DNA from: Prostheceraeus crozeri
Lineage: Eukaryota; Platyhelminthes; Polycladida; Euryleptidae
Direction: 5' to 3'
Assembly: GCA_907163375.1 (NCBI GenBank)
Contig: CAJQUW010005566.1
Span: 1-64,000, forward strand
DNA: 64,000 nucleotides
Shown here: one piece after another, positions 46,128 to 56,899 of the stretch
Layout of the letters: the number at the start of each line of letters is the position of its first letter
How positions within the stretch are numbered: position 1 is the stretch's first letter
Position numbers and translations under genes: made by a program
The notes under the pieces: generated by a model
Told to the model about the DNA's origin: nothing
The model's input: the letters and a program-made list of their open reading frames with translations, nothing else
Database searches by the model: none

Positions 46128-46167
46128 CTTATATAGTTATTTAACAATGAGTCCCTCAACAGCCAAT
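46128..46167 (-). promoter_or_regulatory. TATA and CCAAT-type promoter for the gene at 46076
   Basis: Read on the minus strand, TATATAAG lies at 46135-46128, about 50 bases before the ATG, and a CCAAT box in the reverse sense (ATTGGC) at about 46167-46162. This mirrors the promoter at 44976-45017. Confidence 0.65.
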
Positions 46168-46529
46168 CAGAATGATTCTAATTTAGATGAAGGCTACATT
46201 ATCACTTTATCAACCTGTGTTGCAGTAAAAAATTTTGTACAACTTGATAAACTTTCTGACTACACTCACAAGAGCTTGTTCACTACTGAAGATAGAAATG
46301 TGTTTGTGTGCTGCATGTGGTGCAAGTTTGGCTTCCCTTCATTCAATTTCATCATTTATTCTTCCCCTCTGCATTCCATATCCGAAGATATGTGGCGGGC
46401 TTGGGACCGCTGTAGCTGCATTAGAAGATAATCCTTAAGAGGGCTCATGGGGCATTCCCGACGAAGGGTGTTGAAAGAATGTGTTGTATGTATGAAAGTC
46501 GATGTTATGTTTATAAAAAAGACAATCAT

Positions 46530-46808
46530 CTAACTCGGGTGGGACTGGCCGATCCTGCTGAGAGAGACTCTTGATCTCTCTATGTCAGCGGCATCGACCT
46601 CCTCTACTACCACCCGACTGTCAGAGGGCGGTATATACCCCCACTCTGTTGAATCGGTATCATCATCATCGGCAGCCGATGAACCAATTCGAGCAAGATT
46701 GTTCCACAATCTCTCTCGCTCTTTCATCTGCGAAAACTCTTTAAATAAATTTCTCGGCTTTAACCGAGGCTTGTCAGGAGAGCTGACTAGCGTGTTTGGC
46801 GTCTGCAT
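46530..46808 (-). CDS. small acidic Polinton protein, 92 residues
   Basis: The start is taken at MQTPNTLVSSPDKPRL because a TATA box lies just upstream; a longer frame reaches further but would cross it. The protein has a basic/Pro start (PRLKPRNLF), a charged helix (QMKERERLWNNLARIG), a long acidic run (ADDDDTDSTEWGYIPPSDS) and a second acidic part (VVVEEVDAADIERS). The VVVEEVD segment may be a second SUMO-interaction-like motif. It is unrecognised; its character suggests an activator-type regulatory protein. It looks whole. Confidence 0.6.
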   Translation of the reverse strand: MQTPNTLVSSPDKPRLKPRNLFKEFSQMKERERLWNNLARIGSSAADDDDTDSTEWGYIPPSDSRVVVEEVDAADIERSRVSLSRIGQSHPS

Positions 46809-46845
46809 GATGGAGTATAAAATGAAGACTAGAGAAAAGACGCGG

Positions 46846-46853
46846 TTTATATA
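46846..46853 (-). promoter_or_regulatory. TATA box for the gene at 46808
   Basis: TATATAAA on the minus strand, about 38 bases before the chosen start codon at 46808. It is the third small gene at this end of the element with its own TATA box. Confidence 0.6.
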
Positions 46854-47304
46854 CCCAGCGAGCACAAAGCCATGATTCAGACCTTCCTTATTTGGCCATG
46901 CGTTTGACATGACAACAGCGGTTTTACCATGTATGTGCATCGCCAGTCACCATGCTTTCAGTCACCAACTCGCAACACAAACCCGGGTCACCCTATGACG
47001 CGAAAAGGTTTGACGTCAATGCCTGCAGTAACCCTCTCATTTTTACCAAGTTACAATGACTAACGATAGACGTTGCCAACCCTGAGTTACTAAGGCTAGA
47101 CGAGATTTCACAAAGGCCTGATAGCAGAAGCCAGGTTGATAGCAAGCGTTTAGGTGTTAAGCTCTTGAATCCGTTACAGGCATTACTCAGAGGAGATCTT
47201 ATCCCAGCTCCAAGGCCTCGCCCCACAAATCCAACCTCGGGCGGACAGAGCGTGCGTCATGTCACTGTGTTGGTATCCGGGTCCCGATTTTGACATAAAA
47301 ACCG
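46854..47304. other. stretch between the last small gene and the right terminal repeat
   Basis: No supported gene. The open frame at 46993-47226 (minus) has no domain. Sequence likeness with the start of the unique region on the left side is slight, apart from a diverged few bases next to the repeat edge. Confidence 0.4.
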
Positions 47305-49250
47305 GTGGAGTTATTTACAAGAGGAAACATCCCAAGTCGTTGCTTTGATCAGCTTGATAGCAAGCCGTAGAGGGGGATAGCAAGCCGTGATTCACAAGCG
47401 TTTTGCAATGGAGATGTTTAGATGCCACCCATGACAAGATAGCGAAGACTCAACCGATTGGCGTTCAAAGTGCTACGTTGAGAACTGTGTCAAATGCCCA
47501 ACATGAGTTGCCCCAGCGGTTTCGGTCTAAAATATGACACACTCCCTTGCCACACTTATCACTACGGCATCATCCGCCGTCCCGAAGGAACACCCTGTCA
47601 GTGGAATATTACAGCAAAACTCTCCGTGTCATGCTCGTTTTCAGTGAAAAACCGCTTGTATAATCTAAAGACATGAGAAGACTGGCTCGTACACACTTAT
47701 ACATGCCTTCATTGACTTCAGCAGGGTCGAAAACCCCAGAAAACCTCCAAAAATAGTATATTTAAATTTTTCAGCATTTAGCACTACTTATGAAATTTTA
47801 TAAGTAGTCTGTCACTATAGTTCTGTTCAATAGCAATCGACTCTTTTTTGAATCAAGTCAAAAGGACTTGTAGAAGCAAAGTTACAAGCCTTTCAAGTTT
47901 TGGAGTCTTTTATGGCCTGGAGACGAAGGCCAACTCCTGGGTAACCTCTAAGTCTGACAACTTAGCTGATATCAGCAATGGAATTTTCTAAGTCGGTTTC
48001 TTTCGTAAACCTGAAAGTTGGAATTTCCGATGCTATCATCGGAGCTTCGGAGTTCACCACCGTCGACCCAGTCGGAAGGAGAGCTGATTTCCACAAGTAG
48101 AGACTCCACTTATATAGTTTGTGGCGATCAGCTGATGACGAAAGATCCATCATCCAAAAACTTTAATCACGTCTATCTCCGGTTCTAGTGCTCCGATTGA
48201 CTTCAAATTTTGACAGTCACGTTTTCTCGCTCTCACCTCTCAATTAAGCCATCCCTCGACTCTCTACGATGACCAGAAGCCGAGTTGAAAAAACTTCAAA
48301 AGGTTCCAAAATCTTGGAAAATGCGCAAAAACTCGATTTTTAACATGCTCTCATTTGGAAACGAAACCTTCCACAGATCTGAAAAGATATGATGATCCTA
48401 GAGAACAAAGTGCGGTCTTGCCCCTAAAAGAAACCCGAGCTCTTCATTCACTTCCAATCCTCCGCTATTCATCGCCAAAGGTGGCTACAATTTAACATTT
48501 TCACGAAAAAATCCCGTGTGGAGACCCAGTGTGAAGAAAATTTTCAACTTTTTCTCTCCGATTTGATTGAAACTCACCCTCTAGATGCAGAATGGCACGC
48601 TGATTCCAAATCTGGTCTCCGTTTTCCCGTCCGAGGCTTCGTTCACCCGCTAGAGCCATTTTCATCAAAAATTCTAACTCTGTCGTTTTTTTTCTCCAAT
48701 TTCCAACATTTTCAATGGCGTCTCACATCTAAACGAAGACAGACATGAACAAGCCGTTTCTTCCACTGAATTTGTCTCAATCTCAGCTTTCAAATGAGCT
48801 ATTGCACGACTTTCTACGATCTCTAGAACCAAAGTTGGAAGTCTCGTCCAGAGGGGGGGTCAGAACTTTTTCTCTCCGTTTAAGCTGGAAACCCCTCCCG
48901 AGACCCAAAATTGGCCAACAATTCCGAATTTGCACTCTGTTTTCCCATCCGGGACCTCCTTCATGCCGAAAAATTGACTTCTCGTCCTGCCATTTTCCTC
49001 TCTAAACCCAGGAAAATAGGGCCAAACTGAGCTCTCCACTGCATTTTTCTCACTCTTAGCTTTCAAATAAGCTATTGCACGACTTTCTATGATCTCTAGA
49101 ACCAAAGTTGGAAGTCTGACAAGAGGGGGGAGTAGGGAAACACTTTCCTCATCTCGGACCCATTCCTCCCACCACATCCTTGGCCACTTCCTTCCTCTCT
49201 CCAGAGGGGGGCTGAGTAAGCATGATGACTCATCGTTGCACATTTTGGAC
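47305..49250 (-). repeat. right terminal inverted repeat of the Polinton
   Basis: Complement of the left repeat. The outer end carries two tandem copies of TCCAAAATG (read inward) where the left has one, so the exact boundary is uncertain by 9 bases. Compared with the left arm, this arm has an extra segment of about 100 bases near 48190-48270 and a different spacing of the internal tandem segment. Confidence 0.9.
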
Positions 49251-50018
49251 ATTTTGGAAGAAGCCCCAAAGAACCCCCAAGGATCAATTATTGGTCCCCT
49301 TCTTTACATATTTTACACCGCGGATCTCATCGACCCTGTGAATGTCAACCATATAAAGTACGCTGAAGCTATTGTCATAATTGAGAAGATCGATCAAAAT
49401 ATCTTTGAGTCCATCGAACATCTTAAAGTGATACTCAACACTATCTCCAGTGACAGCAGAGCAATAAGTTTGCGACTGAATATCAACAAGTCAAAATTAT
49501 TAGTGCTGCCTAAAAGAAATGAAGCAAGTTTGGATACATTCTCTTTGCCAGAAGTACAAAATGTGTCACATTTGAAAATCCTCGGAGTCACATTTTCTTC
49601 AAGTTTGAAGTGGAATTCTCATATTGACGATATTCTCAGGAAATGTAATTCAAGACTGTATGCTCTTCGTGTCATACGCCCTGTTGTGTCTCGTGATATC
49701 CTGATGCAGACCTACAAAGGCATTATTCTATCTCTATTGGACTACGCATGGACAGTATTTATTGGATTGTCTCGTCTCCTACAAACAAGATTGGAGCGAT
49801 TCTTGAGACGCTGCCATCGTATAGTCAATGTAAGTGAGTGCGATTGCGAGGAGTTTGCTAACCTAAGTGAACACCGAATGGAAGTTGCCTGCAAGTTGTT
49901 CAGGTCTGCTGAGAACAATATGGAGCATCCCTTACATTCAATCATTCCTCACCGGCTTGCAAGAAGTGGACAGTATATCATCGAACTTGCGAGGACTTCT
50001 AGACGACAGCGTAAATAG
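49251..50018 (+). mobile_element. LINE reverse transcriptase, right part
   Basis: The plus frame continues the RT domain interrupted at 32021: 'NPQGSIIGPLLYIFYTADLI' (the box before the active site), a degenerate catalytic site where YADD is expected (IKYAEAIVIIEKID), 'LRLNINKSKLLVLP', then 'LKILGVTFSSSLKWNSHIDD' (thumb) and 'LLDYAWTVFIGLSRLLQTRL' plus 'RRCHRIVNVSE' of the C-terminal part. It ends at 50018 in RRQRK. The catalytic YADD has become YAEA and there is no poly(A) tail before the satellite, so it is a decayed CR1/Rex1-like LINE. Confidence 0.85.
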
Positions 50019-50136
50019 CGTAGATAACTAAATGGTATTTGTACTCAAGTGAATTATAATTGGTACATTTCGTCATTTTGTCAATTTTCTTGATTTCTTT
50101 GTGCGATAGATGAATGCTTAAAAGGTTTGAGATGCG

Positions 50137-50742
50137 ATCGTCATTCTCTGACGTCACAGACGGTGGAAGCCTTGGTGCAATGTTTATCATTCTCTGACGT
50201 CACAGACGGTGGAGGCCTTGGTGCAATGTTCATCATTCTCTGACGTCACAGACGGTGGAGGCCTTGGTGCAATGTTCATCATTCTCTGACGTCACAGACG
50301 ATGGAAGCCTTGGTGCAATGTTTATCATTCTCTGGCGTCACAGACGGTGGACGCCTTGGTGCCATGTTCATCATTCTCTGACGTCACAGACGGTGGAGGC
50401 CTTGGTGGAGTGTTTATCATTCTCTGACGTCACAGACGGTGGAGGCCTTGGTGCAATGTTCATCATTCTCTGACGTCACAGACGGTGGAGGCCTTGGTGC
50501 AATGTTCATCATTCTCTGACGTCACAGACGGTGGAGGCCTTGGTGCCATGTTCATCATTCTCTGACGTCACAGACGGTGGAAGCTTTGGTGCCATGTTCA
50601 TCATTCTCTGACGTCACAGACGGTGGAGGCCTTGGTGCAGTGTTTATCATTCTCTGACGTCACAGACGGTGGAGGCCTTGGTGCAGTGTTTATCATTCTC
50701 TGACGTCACAGACGGTGGACGCCTTGGTGCAATATTCGTCAC
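50137..50742. repeat. 46-bp satellite, about 13 units, each with a CRE palindrome
   Basis: The unit of 46 bases repeats with a strict period: 'GACGTCACAGA' starts at 50150, 50196, 50242 and so on. Nearly every unit holds TGACGTCA, the perfect CRE/ATF consensus; one unit near 50333 has TGGCGTCA. Typical differences are GGAGGCC or GGAAGCC and GTTTAT or GTTCAT. An unrelated region begins at about 50743. Since 46 is not a multiple of three, the open frames over it are chance. Confidence 0.95.
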
Positions 50743-52420
50743 TTTCCAAATATTAAATATTTCCAAAACATGTATTGGCAAGCCGAACCACGAACCCTTC
50801 ACACCCTTGGCTTTTGAAGAAAGGAATGAGCCAGTTTTCAGGGAGAGATCGCAGAAGGATGCTGTTGAAAAAGGTCTGCGGGAAGATTTACTTGTCCGAG
50901 AGCGTGGACATCACAGACTTCAGCATTGTCTCGCGATAGCCACTCTCAAACACAGATTCTTGCGAAAGAGATGCCTGCGAGTTTCGAAGATGTGATCTCA
51001 ACCCACCAATCCTCTCATTTGATGGAGTTTTTGGACAACAAACAAAATTCTTACTCAAATTGATGTCACTTTTCCTCAAATTGAGCATCTTTTCTTTTCG
51101 TATTTAGATGTTTTATTTCAAAGTTTTTGCATCTTTTTATCTTTGAATCTAGTTCATATTCATGAAAAACAGAAATCTTGCTGAATAATGATTTTTCTTA
51201 CTTTTGAATGCATTTACAAAAAACTTATCAATTTTTGCTTATTACGATATACAAATCATATATTATATCATTTTGTATAACTTATTGTATTCTACCATGA
51301 GGTTGAGGGAAAGTCTTTTAATTGATCCAACTTCCAGGAATGAATATTCTTCGCAAAATGCTATCAGTTATGCACCGAGGTATTAAGTCAATCAATATGA
51401 AATTGCATCCCTTTTAGTGCATGTGTGCAACTAGCTAATAGATTTATAAGCTAGTGGAAAGTCATGTCAATTAAGTATAACATCAAAAATAATGCAAACA
51501 TAGTCACTGGTATTCTCAATTGATTTGGGTCAACAAAGACGATAGACAGAAATGAAAAACAGGCTTGCAAGTCATTAGAATGTAGACGTGCCTCATAGCA
51601 CACACCGTTTACTTCTAGAAAAAAAGATTTTTCTTAAATTGCATTCAATACTAATTATATCAAAAACGGAAAAACAACAGCAAAATCGATTAAATGAAAA
51701 AAACCGGAACACACAAGCCGATTTCAAAGCCAAGCAACATTAACCAAGCGACTGTGTTGTCTCAAATAGAACCTTCCCAGAATAGAATCCGCGCATGAAA
51801 TGAAAAGATAATATAACTCGCCTCAAGTAGAACCTTCACTTAATTTTGTCTAGAAACAGCTACTCACAAACCTAGCGTTATATATTATCAATGAATGCAT
51901 ATCATTGTTCATAAGTTCCTAGCTCAGAGTTCTTGATTTTTAGATAATCAACATGCGGAGGTCATTTTATTGATTTGTGCGCTGCCTTCCATCATAAATA
52001 ATAACTGCTTGTTCAAGAAATTCATTTTCATTCCGATCCTTCGTATTACAGTTCTACTCAAAAACAATCGGAAATATCTCAACTAATCCTCATAGAAAAT
52101 CGATGCAAAACGACCAATAAAAACAGACTGATCAACATCTCATCATCGCTCTGCACGTGCCTCTGCCTTTAACAAAGCTTTCGTCATTGTCGCAACCAGC
52201 TTTCTCTTAGATTTCTTCCCTCTTTGTATCCGCTTCTTCATCATTGTACAAATGTGTCTGTGCTCCAAAACTGAAAACCAGACTAGAAAATTGAACTGCC
52301 CTAGAGTTGAAGCGCGTATTGTTGTTGTTGTTTATTTCAATTAAAAATAAAAATCACTAAATCGCAGAAATTGAATGTATTAGTGCGCCTTTGACAGTTG
52401 TGCAAAACGTTTATGTGTTC
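50743..52420. other. gene-free stretch
   Basis: No supported gene or repeat between the satellite and the motif at 52430. Short frames at 50669-50995 (plus, partly satellite) and 51204-51386 have no domain. Confidence 0.35.
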
Positions 52421-52429
52421 CCTGAGCAC

Positions 52430-52560
52430 ACAAGAGTGTAGAGTGTGCTGAGTACGCGTCTGCCGGGCGCGATTCTATTTTCGGGTGAATCCGAATCGTG
52501 CGACTCGGCGCGCGATTAATCGAAAATCGCACGATTCTGAATACTTTGAGAGTCGGTCAG
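52430..52560. repeat. CGCACGATT-rich segment shared with 17155-17240
   Basis: The block 'GAATCGTGCGACTCGGCGCG' and 'CGATTAATCGAAAATCGCAC' resembles the CGCACGATT / ATTAATCGTG segment at 17155-17240. Both are probably ends of one dispersed repeat family. Class and limits are unknown. Confidence 0.35.
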
Positions 52561-53358
52561 TAAAAGTGTACAGTTAGTGTAGCTTACTTTATTTCTCATT
52601 TCTAGACCAACTTTCATTAAAAGTTTGATTATTTCCATTAAAATTGACAGCATGTAGGCTATTAGACTGAAATTAAAACTGCCTATTATGCTATGATACT
52701 GTAATTCATAGAGTAAGTTTGCTTTATGTGCATAAGTTTTCTCTATGCTCTATTTGTAAATGTTTGGGAAAACATCATCGTAAATCAGATCACATAAATA
52801 GTCACAAAGAAGGCATGAAAAGTCTTAAAATAAAAAGCTTAAAGCATGAAGCTTAAAATATCTAGAATCGACATTCTATAATCTTTATGATTATCAGTCA
52901 CACGGCATAGTCAGGATTGATAAACACACAACAACCCGTTGTGCAGTCCTTCAGCTTGCTTAGCTATTCCAGATATTTTAAGCTACTTATTGGACTATTC
53001 CAAGCCGCAATGAGGAGAGCTTGTAGGGAGAAAAGCGCAGCGTCTACTGTTGGCATGGAATTTTTGACCTTAAATAGGTCCTCTTCTGAGGTCATCCTTC
53101 TATCCCCTTAAACAAAAGGACGACTTTAAGACGAGTTGAATTAACTAGTTACTTCAGTGACCGTTATGTCCACGGCTATTTTACGTCTCACTATGACCAC
53201 TATAAGTCGACTTGATATCCTAAACCCGTCAGCAAAGTCGACATGTAGGCCGCCTTTGTGTCGTCTTTCCGATAAAACCCGCCTGAATTATTGATTTATA
53301 TTCGTAATTTAATCCACTTACATTTGATTATTATAATCCAGATATTGCATAAATTTAG
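52561..53358. other. gene-free stretch
   Basis: Nothing is supported apart from low-complexity repeats such as AAAGCTTAAAGCATGAAGCTT near 52840. Confidence 0.3.
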
Positions 53359-53547
53359 ATGTTTTTCCGTCTACAACAGAAGCCTAGTAAATTCAGAGTA
53401 AATAGAGGATTAAAAATTGTTAGAGAACGTCAAAACATGCTGATTTACATGAACACAGTTATATACTTTGTCGAGAAAACAATTGAAAAATTACAAGCAG
53501 TAATTCCTGAACAGAATGATCACAAAAATGAATTACAATCTGTTTAA
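53359..53547 (+). CDS. short unrecognised open reading frame
   Basis: A 62-codon frame (MFFRLQQKPSKFRVNRGLKI) followed by a helical, coiled-coil-like part (YFVEKTIEKLQAVIPEQ). No family is recognised. It could be an exon of a split gene or chance. Confidence 0.2.
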   Translation: MFFRLQQKPSKFRVNRGLKIVRERQNMLIYMNTVIYFVEKTIEKLQAVIPEQNDHKNELQSV

Positions 53548-53663
53548 TTATGAATGTACTTTGATTATGAAGAATAGTCAGTTCCTTCAGTCTGCAAGAC
53601 TTGGTTCACAGCACGTACCAGGCCAGGCCCCCACAGAATTAGACAGGTCGTCTCTTCTTCCGT

Positions 53664-53942
53664 TTGACTAGAAGGGAAGCATTGGAACGTGCAACGTTAT
53701 TGAAATGGCACAATCTGCTGACTAAATACCATAGCAATCGAACAATGAGAAGCCAGTTCAGCATTAAAAACGACAAATTGTACAAAGTTTCTGTGACTGT
53801 TATCAACCGGATCACACAGCAAAGAGACACAGTCGATGTCAAGTTCTACAGAGAAGTTTGTGAACGTTTTTTCATGCGCCTGCTAACTTTTTTTAAAATG
53901 ATCGGAGGGCCCAACATTATCGAGAAAACTTTTGCGCAATGA
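53664..53942 (+). CDS. short unrecognised open reading frame
   Basis: A 92-codon frame (MTRREALERATLLKWHNLLT; later 'FFMRLLTFFKMIGGPNIIEK') with protein-like composition. It might be a fragment of a gene or a transposon. No domain is recognised and there are no clear splice sites. Confidence 0.25.
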   Translation: MTRREALERATLLKWHNLLTKYHSNRTMRSQFSIKNDKLYKVSVTVINRITQQRDTVDVKFYREVCERFFMRLLTFFKMIGGPNIIEKTFAQ

Positions 53943-54166
53943 TCTGAATTCTTCGAATCTGAAGGAATCATGGCGATCGGAGCATTTTGAAGGAATTTAG
54001 AGCAATCCGCAAGCAACGCACGACTATTTTTCCTATCTCTGCAAGGTATTAAAAATTTCTTTTTGTCCACTTATTAAGTTCCTGCATGTGCCATTTGTTT
54101 GAATCAGTTTGCACTTCTAGCAAAGTGACACAGATAAACAATCTAATTCTGTGCAGGCCCCTCTTG

Positions 54167-54417
54167 CTAGCTCTTCGAATCTTCACCTACTGACTCGTTG
54201 TCGTCCGAGCCTTCCACGTCATCAACTGAATCGCTGACGTCGGTGACCTCATTCATTCTCCGAGATGCTCGGGTAGTTGAGGATTCTCGAACAATCTGAC
54301 TGATCAGGTTCGATTTCCGTTTCTGTTGTTGTGGCATTCTCTTTAAAACGTCACCAATCGCTATCATGACTTGTATTATCCTGTCTGTGGTATCCAGCTT
54401 GTGTTTGTGACGCTGAA
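54167..54417 (-). CDS. possible terminal exon with an acidic tail
   Basis: On the minus strand a good 3' splice site (TTTCGTTTCAG) ends at 54418, directly before a frame that reads 'RHKHKLDTTDRIIQVMIAIG' and then a basic stretch (PQQQKRKSN), finishing with a Ser/Asp/Glu-rich tail (VDDVEGSDDNESVGEDSKS) and a stop at 54167. A terminal exon of a nuclear protein would look like this. No upstream exon was found, and no family is recognised. Confidence 0.3.
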
Positions 54418-54559
54418 ACGAAATATCGATTTGCAATATATTGAAGTAAAATGATAACAGAGTCAGTCAAATGCATGCACAGAACATCATTTTTTAAATC
54501 AATGCATGAGGGAAGAGGACAGGCTTATATACCAAAGGTGTCCATCAGCAGTAGATAAA

Positions 54560-54770
54560 ATGATAATAATAATAATGCATATATTCATATCCCGCCTGTA
54601 CAAGAAAGCTTTAAGCGGCCCCACATTTCGTGAACAAATAGCTTTTGAGGGTCTTCTTAAAATAAGCAGTATTGCATAGGGAACGAATGTTAGGTGGCAG
54701 TTCATTCCAGCAAGTTGCAGCAACAACAGAAAAGTTCGATCACCGTGAGTGATGCTGGTGGTCCACGGGA
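54560..54770 (-). mobile_element. LINE 3' end fragment
   Basis: On the minus strand a frame encodes 'WNELPPNIRSLCNTAYFKKT' followed by 'LKSYLFTKCGAA', the widespread C-terminal ending of CR1/L2-like LINE proteins. The 3' tail is a run of ATT repeats near 54560-54575. Strongly 5' truncated. Confidence 0.7.
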
Positions 54771-56328
54771 TCGCTAAGGAACTATTATTAAGCGCATTGC
54801 TTCTGAGGTTTGTTCAAAGCTGCTCATGAAGCTGAATTTCTTTTTGAATGTAATCTGGTGAAGAAGACAAAGATGGAGAATGGGGATGATAAAATTAGTT
54901 ACAACTAAATGAATTACGTAACAAATGCGTCTTGCACCTGTATAACTCAGGAGGATCGTAAGAAATTAATTATATGTAATTCCAGATGCTCGGATACAGA
55001 ATTCTCCAAAAAAATCATATCGTTATCCAACTAGGCGACCGATCATAATGAACGAATATCGTAGTAAGACAAATGAACTTTCTTGCATTGTAGCCTGTAA
55101 CGTTGCTACTTTTTATGGTGTCAAGTGAAAATGGTTGTCGTACAAAATTGTCTCGAATGCTCCTAATTCGGATGTGGCCCAAGGAAAGTTACTATCATGA
55201 ATTTCGTTATCAGAGACGTTCTCAGTTATATATGAAATATGTATGGACATAGCTTACAAATAACACTGACTCATGAAATAATTACTCGAATTGCATGAAG
55301 TTTCGTATCCACATAAGAAAATAAAGGCAAAAATTGTGGCATGCAAATTGCTAATAGATTCAATGCTTTAATTGGTTGTTGAAATGACTGCTGCTGTCTT
55401 ACAAAAATCGTTGCACATTCATCTCCAACACGACATGACCTTACAATGAATGACTTTCAATGTATTCAACGTCACCACTGAGGTTACGGGCAATATTCAG
55501 TTATGAAATAAGACGGCACTTACCCGTGAATATAATGATTACTGTCATATTGAATAAATACTAATACCGAATTGCCCGCATAGGTCAACAAGTCAAGCTC
55601 GAAAAGTAAGCAGCTAGCATATATGGTCTTCTAGCAAAACGCACATATAAGATAATGATATAAGCAATATATGGCTGAATTTTACGCAAAAATGACTTAC
55701 ATGCAAATGGACACAATCATTAAACATAAATGAAGGGATTTCTTAAAAAAATCATCACACCCTCGGAGACATGGGCCACTAACAAACCCATTTGGCCATC
55801 AACTATACTTCTACTATTTCAAATGGATTGTCGCGAAAAATGAAGATTTTACATGGGCACGAAAATTATGTCTCCGGTAGGATGGACACGCCTCCACTCT
55901 AAAATAAGCATGTTGATGATGAGATTAATAGTATATGCGTTTACCAGACAATTCAAAGGGCATTCCTGGGGATGCTTATTAACGAACAACCACTAGATTT
56001 AACATCTATATGGGTTACTTTAGCTGTACGTCAGAAAAATAACCATGAAAAATGCTCTTCTTGCAGATATCACAAAAAAATATTTAAAAGACCTATTATT
56101 CCCCTTTTTTAGACCTTTACCAAGCCTACACTTAAGAAATAGATATAGAGTATATTATGTGTAAGGAAAATCAGAAACTGATAATACTACTTGCGCGGCT
56201 TTTGACTTGTCCTCATCTACGAGTCTATATCACTTCACTTTATTTATTTTGACAAACTTTAAATGAGTGAAGTAATTATGGTTGATACGACTTAGAGTAG
56301 TCGCTAAGGTCATCATTCGGTTTATGCA
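54771..56328. other. gene-free stretch
   Basis: No supported gene, RNA or repeat. Confidence 0.35.
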
Positions 56329-56474
56329 TTCCTAATCAAAAGAAAAATTATTTCACGACTGATTTAAAATAAATCTGTCGACGTGGTAACTGGTTTCCTG
56401 TCTCGACAAAGGCGATTGCGAAACGTCGGCAGATTAATTTTAAATTAAACGGTCGTGAAACAATTGATTAGGAA
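56329..56474. repeat. foldback element, about 146 bases
   Basis: The ends TTCCTAATCAA and TTGATTAGGAA face each other, and further in TTTCACGAC, AATCTG.CGACGT blocks are complementary as well. The centre contains 'GGCGATTGCGAAACGTCGG', which is slightly like a hammerhead core (GAAAC). No coding. Confidence 0.6.
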
Positions 56475-56899
56475 GTTTTTGTGGAGTTAAGATCATTCTC
56501 AAGAAACTACAGTATTTGGAAATCAATTTCAGACAACAAAGACTTCTATTTCGACCCTTTTTCCTATATGTATTAAGTGCAAAAATGGCAACAATGAATG
56601 AAATAGTAATAACCATTCACCCATTAAATTGCGTGTATAATGTCAGACATATCAAATTAACTCATTCCTTCAAATTACGGTATCAATAAAATATGCTATA
56701 TGTAAAAATACAAGTCTCATATAGTGAATTACCATTATACGCATGACGTGGTAGAACTTAGAAACTTCTGTGGCCCGCGACTATAGACCGGCAATTGATG
56801 GGCAGATTAATATCTGTGTTTAATAAATTCTCTGGCTCAGTTTCTAGTTTAAATCTTGCTACTCATTGTATTGTTAGTTAAATTGTTGTGTGCAAATTG

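Larger units (their letters stand above)
32022..49250. mobile_element. Polinton/Maverick element, about 17.2 kb, fossil
   Basis: The boundaries are long terminal inverted repeats (32022-33954 and 47305-49250), and the flanks are the two halves of a LINE. Core parts recognised: packaging ATPase, retroviral-type integrase, double-jelly-roll major capsid protein, minor virion proteins, adenain-like protease and a large conserved virion-associated protein, most on the plus strand between 36.7 and 44.6 kb. Extra parts are a RING protein, a membrane glycoprotein, a PD-(D/E)XK nuclease and small genes with their own TATA boxes near the right end. I recognise no family B DNA polymerase. The element is broken, with roughly ten breaks. 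Long identical-looking blocks in the two terminal repeats suggest a fairly recent insertion. No clear 6-base target duplication was seen. Confidence 0.92.

Noticed and set aside
46111-46431. Plus-strand frame of 106 codons inside the Polinton
   Set aside because: It runs across the TATA/CCAAT promoter of the minus-strand gene at 46076 and has no recognisable domain.
45055-46808. LxCxE retinoblastoma-binding motif in the small Polinton proteins
   Set aside because: Strings such as ERCVE and YKCEQ do not fit the consensus.
48745-49252. Open frames within the Polinton terminal repeats
   Set aside because: They occur on both strands over low-complexity repeated segments and are not matched by equal frames with sense across both arms.
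50137-50742. 46-base repeats as a CRISPR array or coding repeat
   Set aside because: No spacers, and the period is not a multiple of three; it is a satellite.
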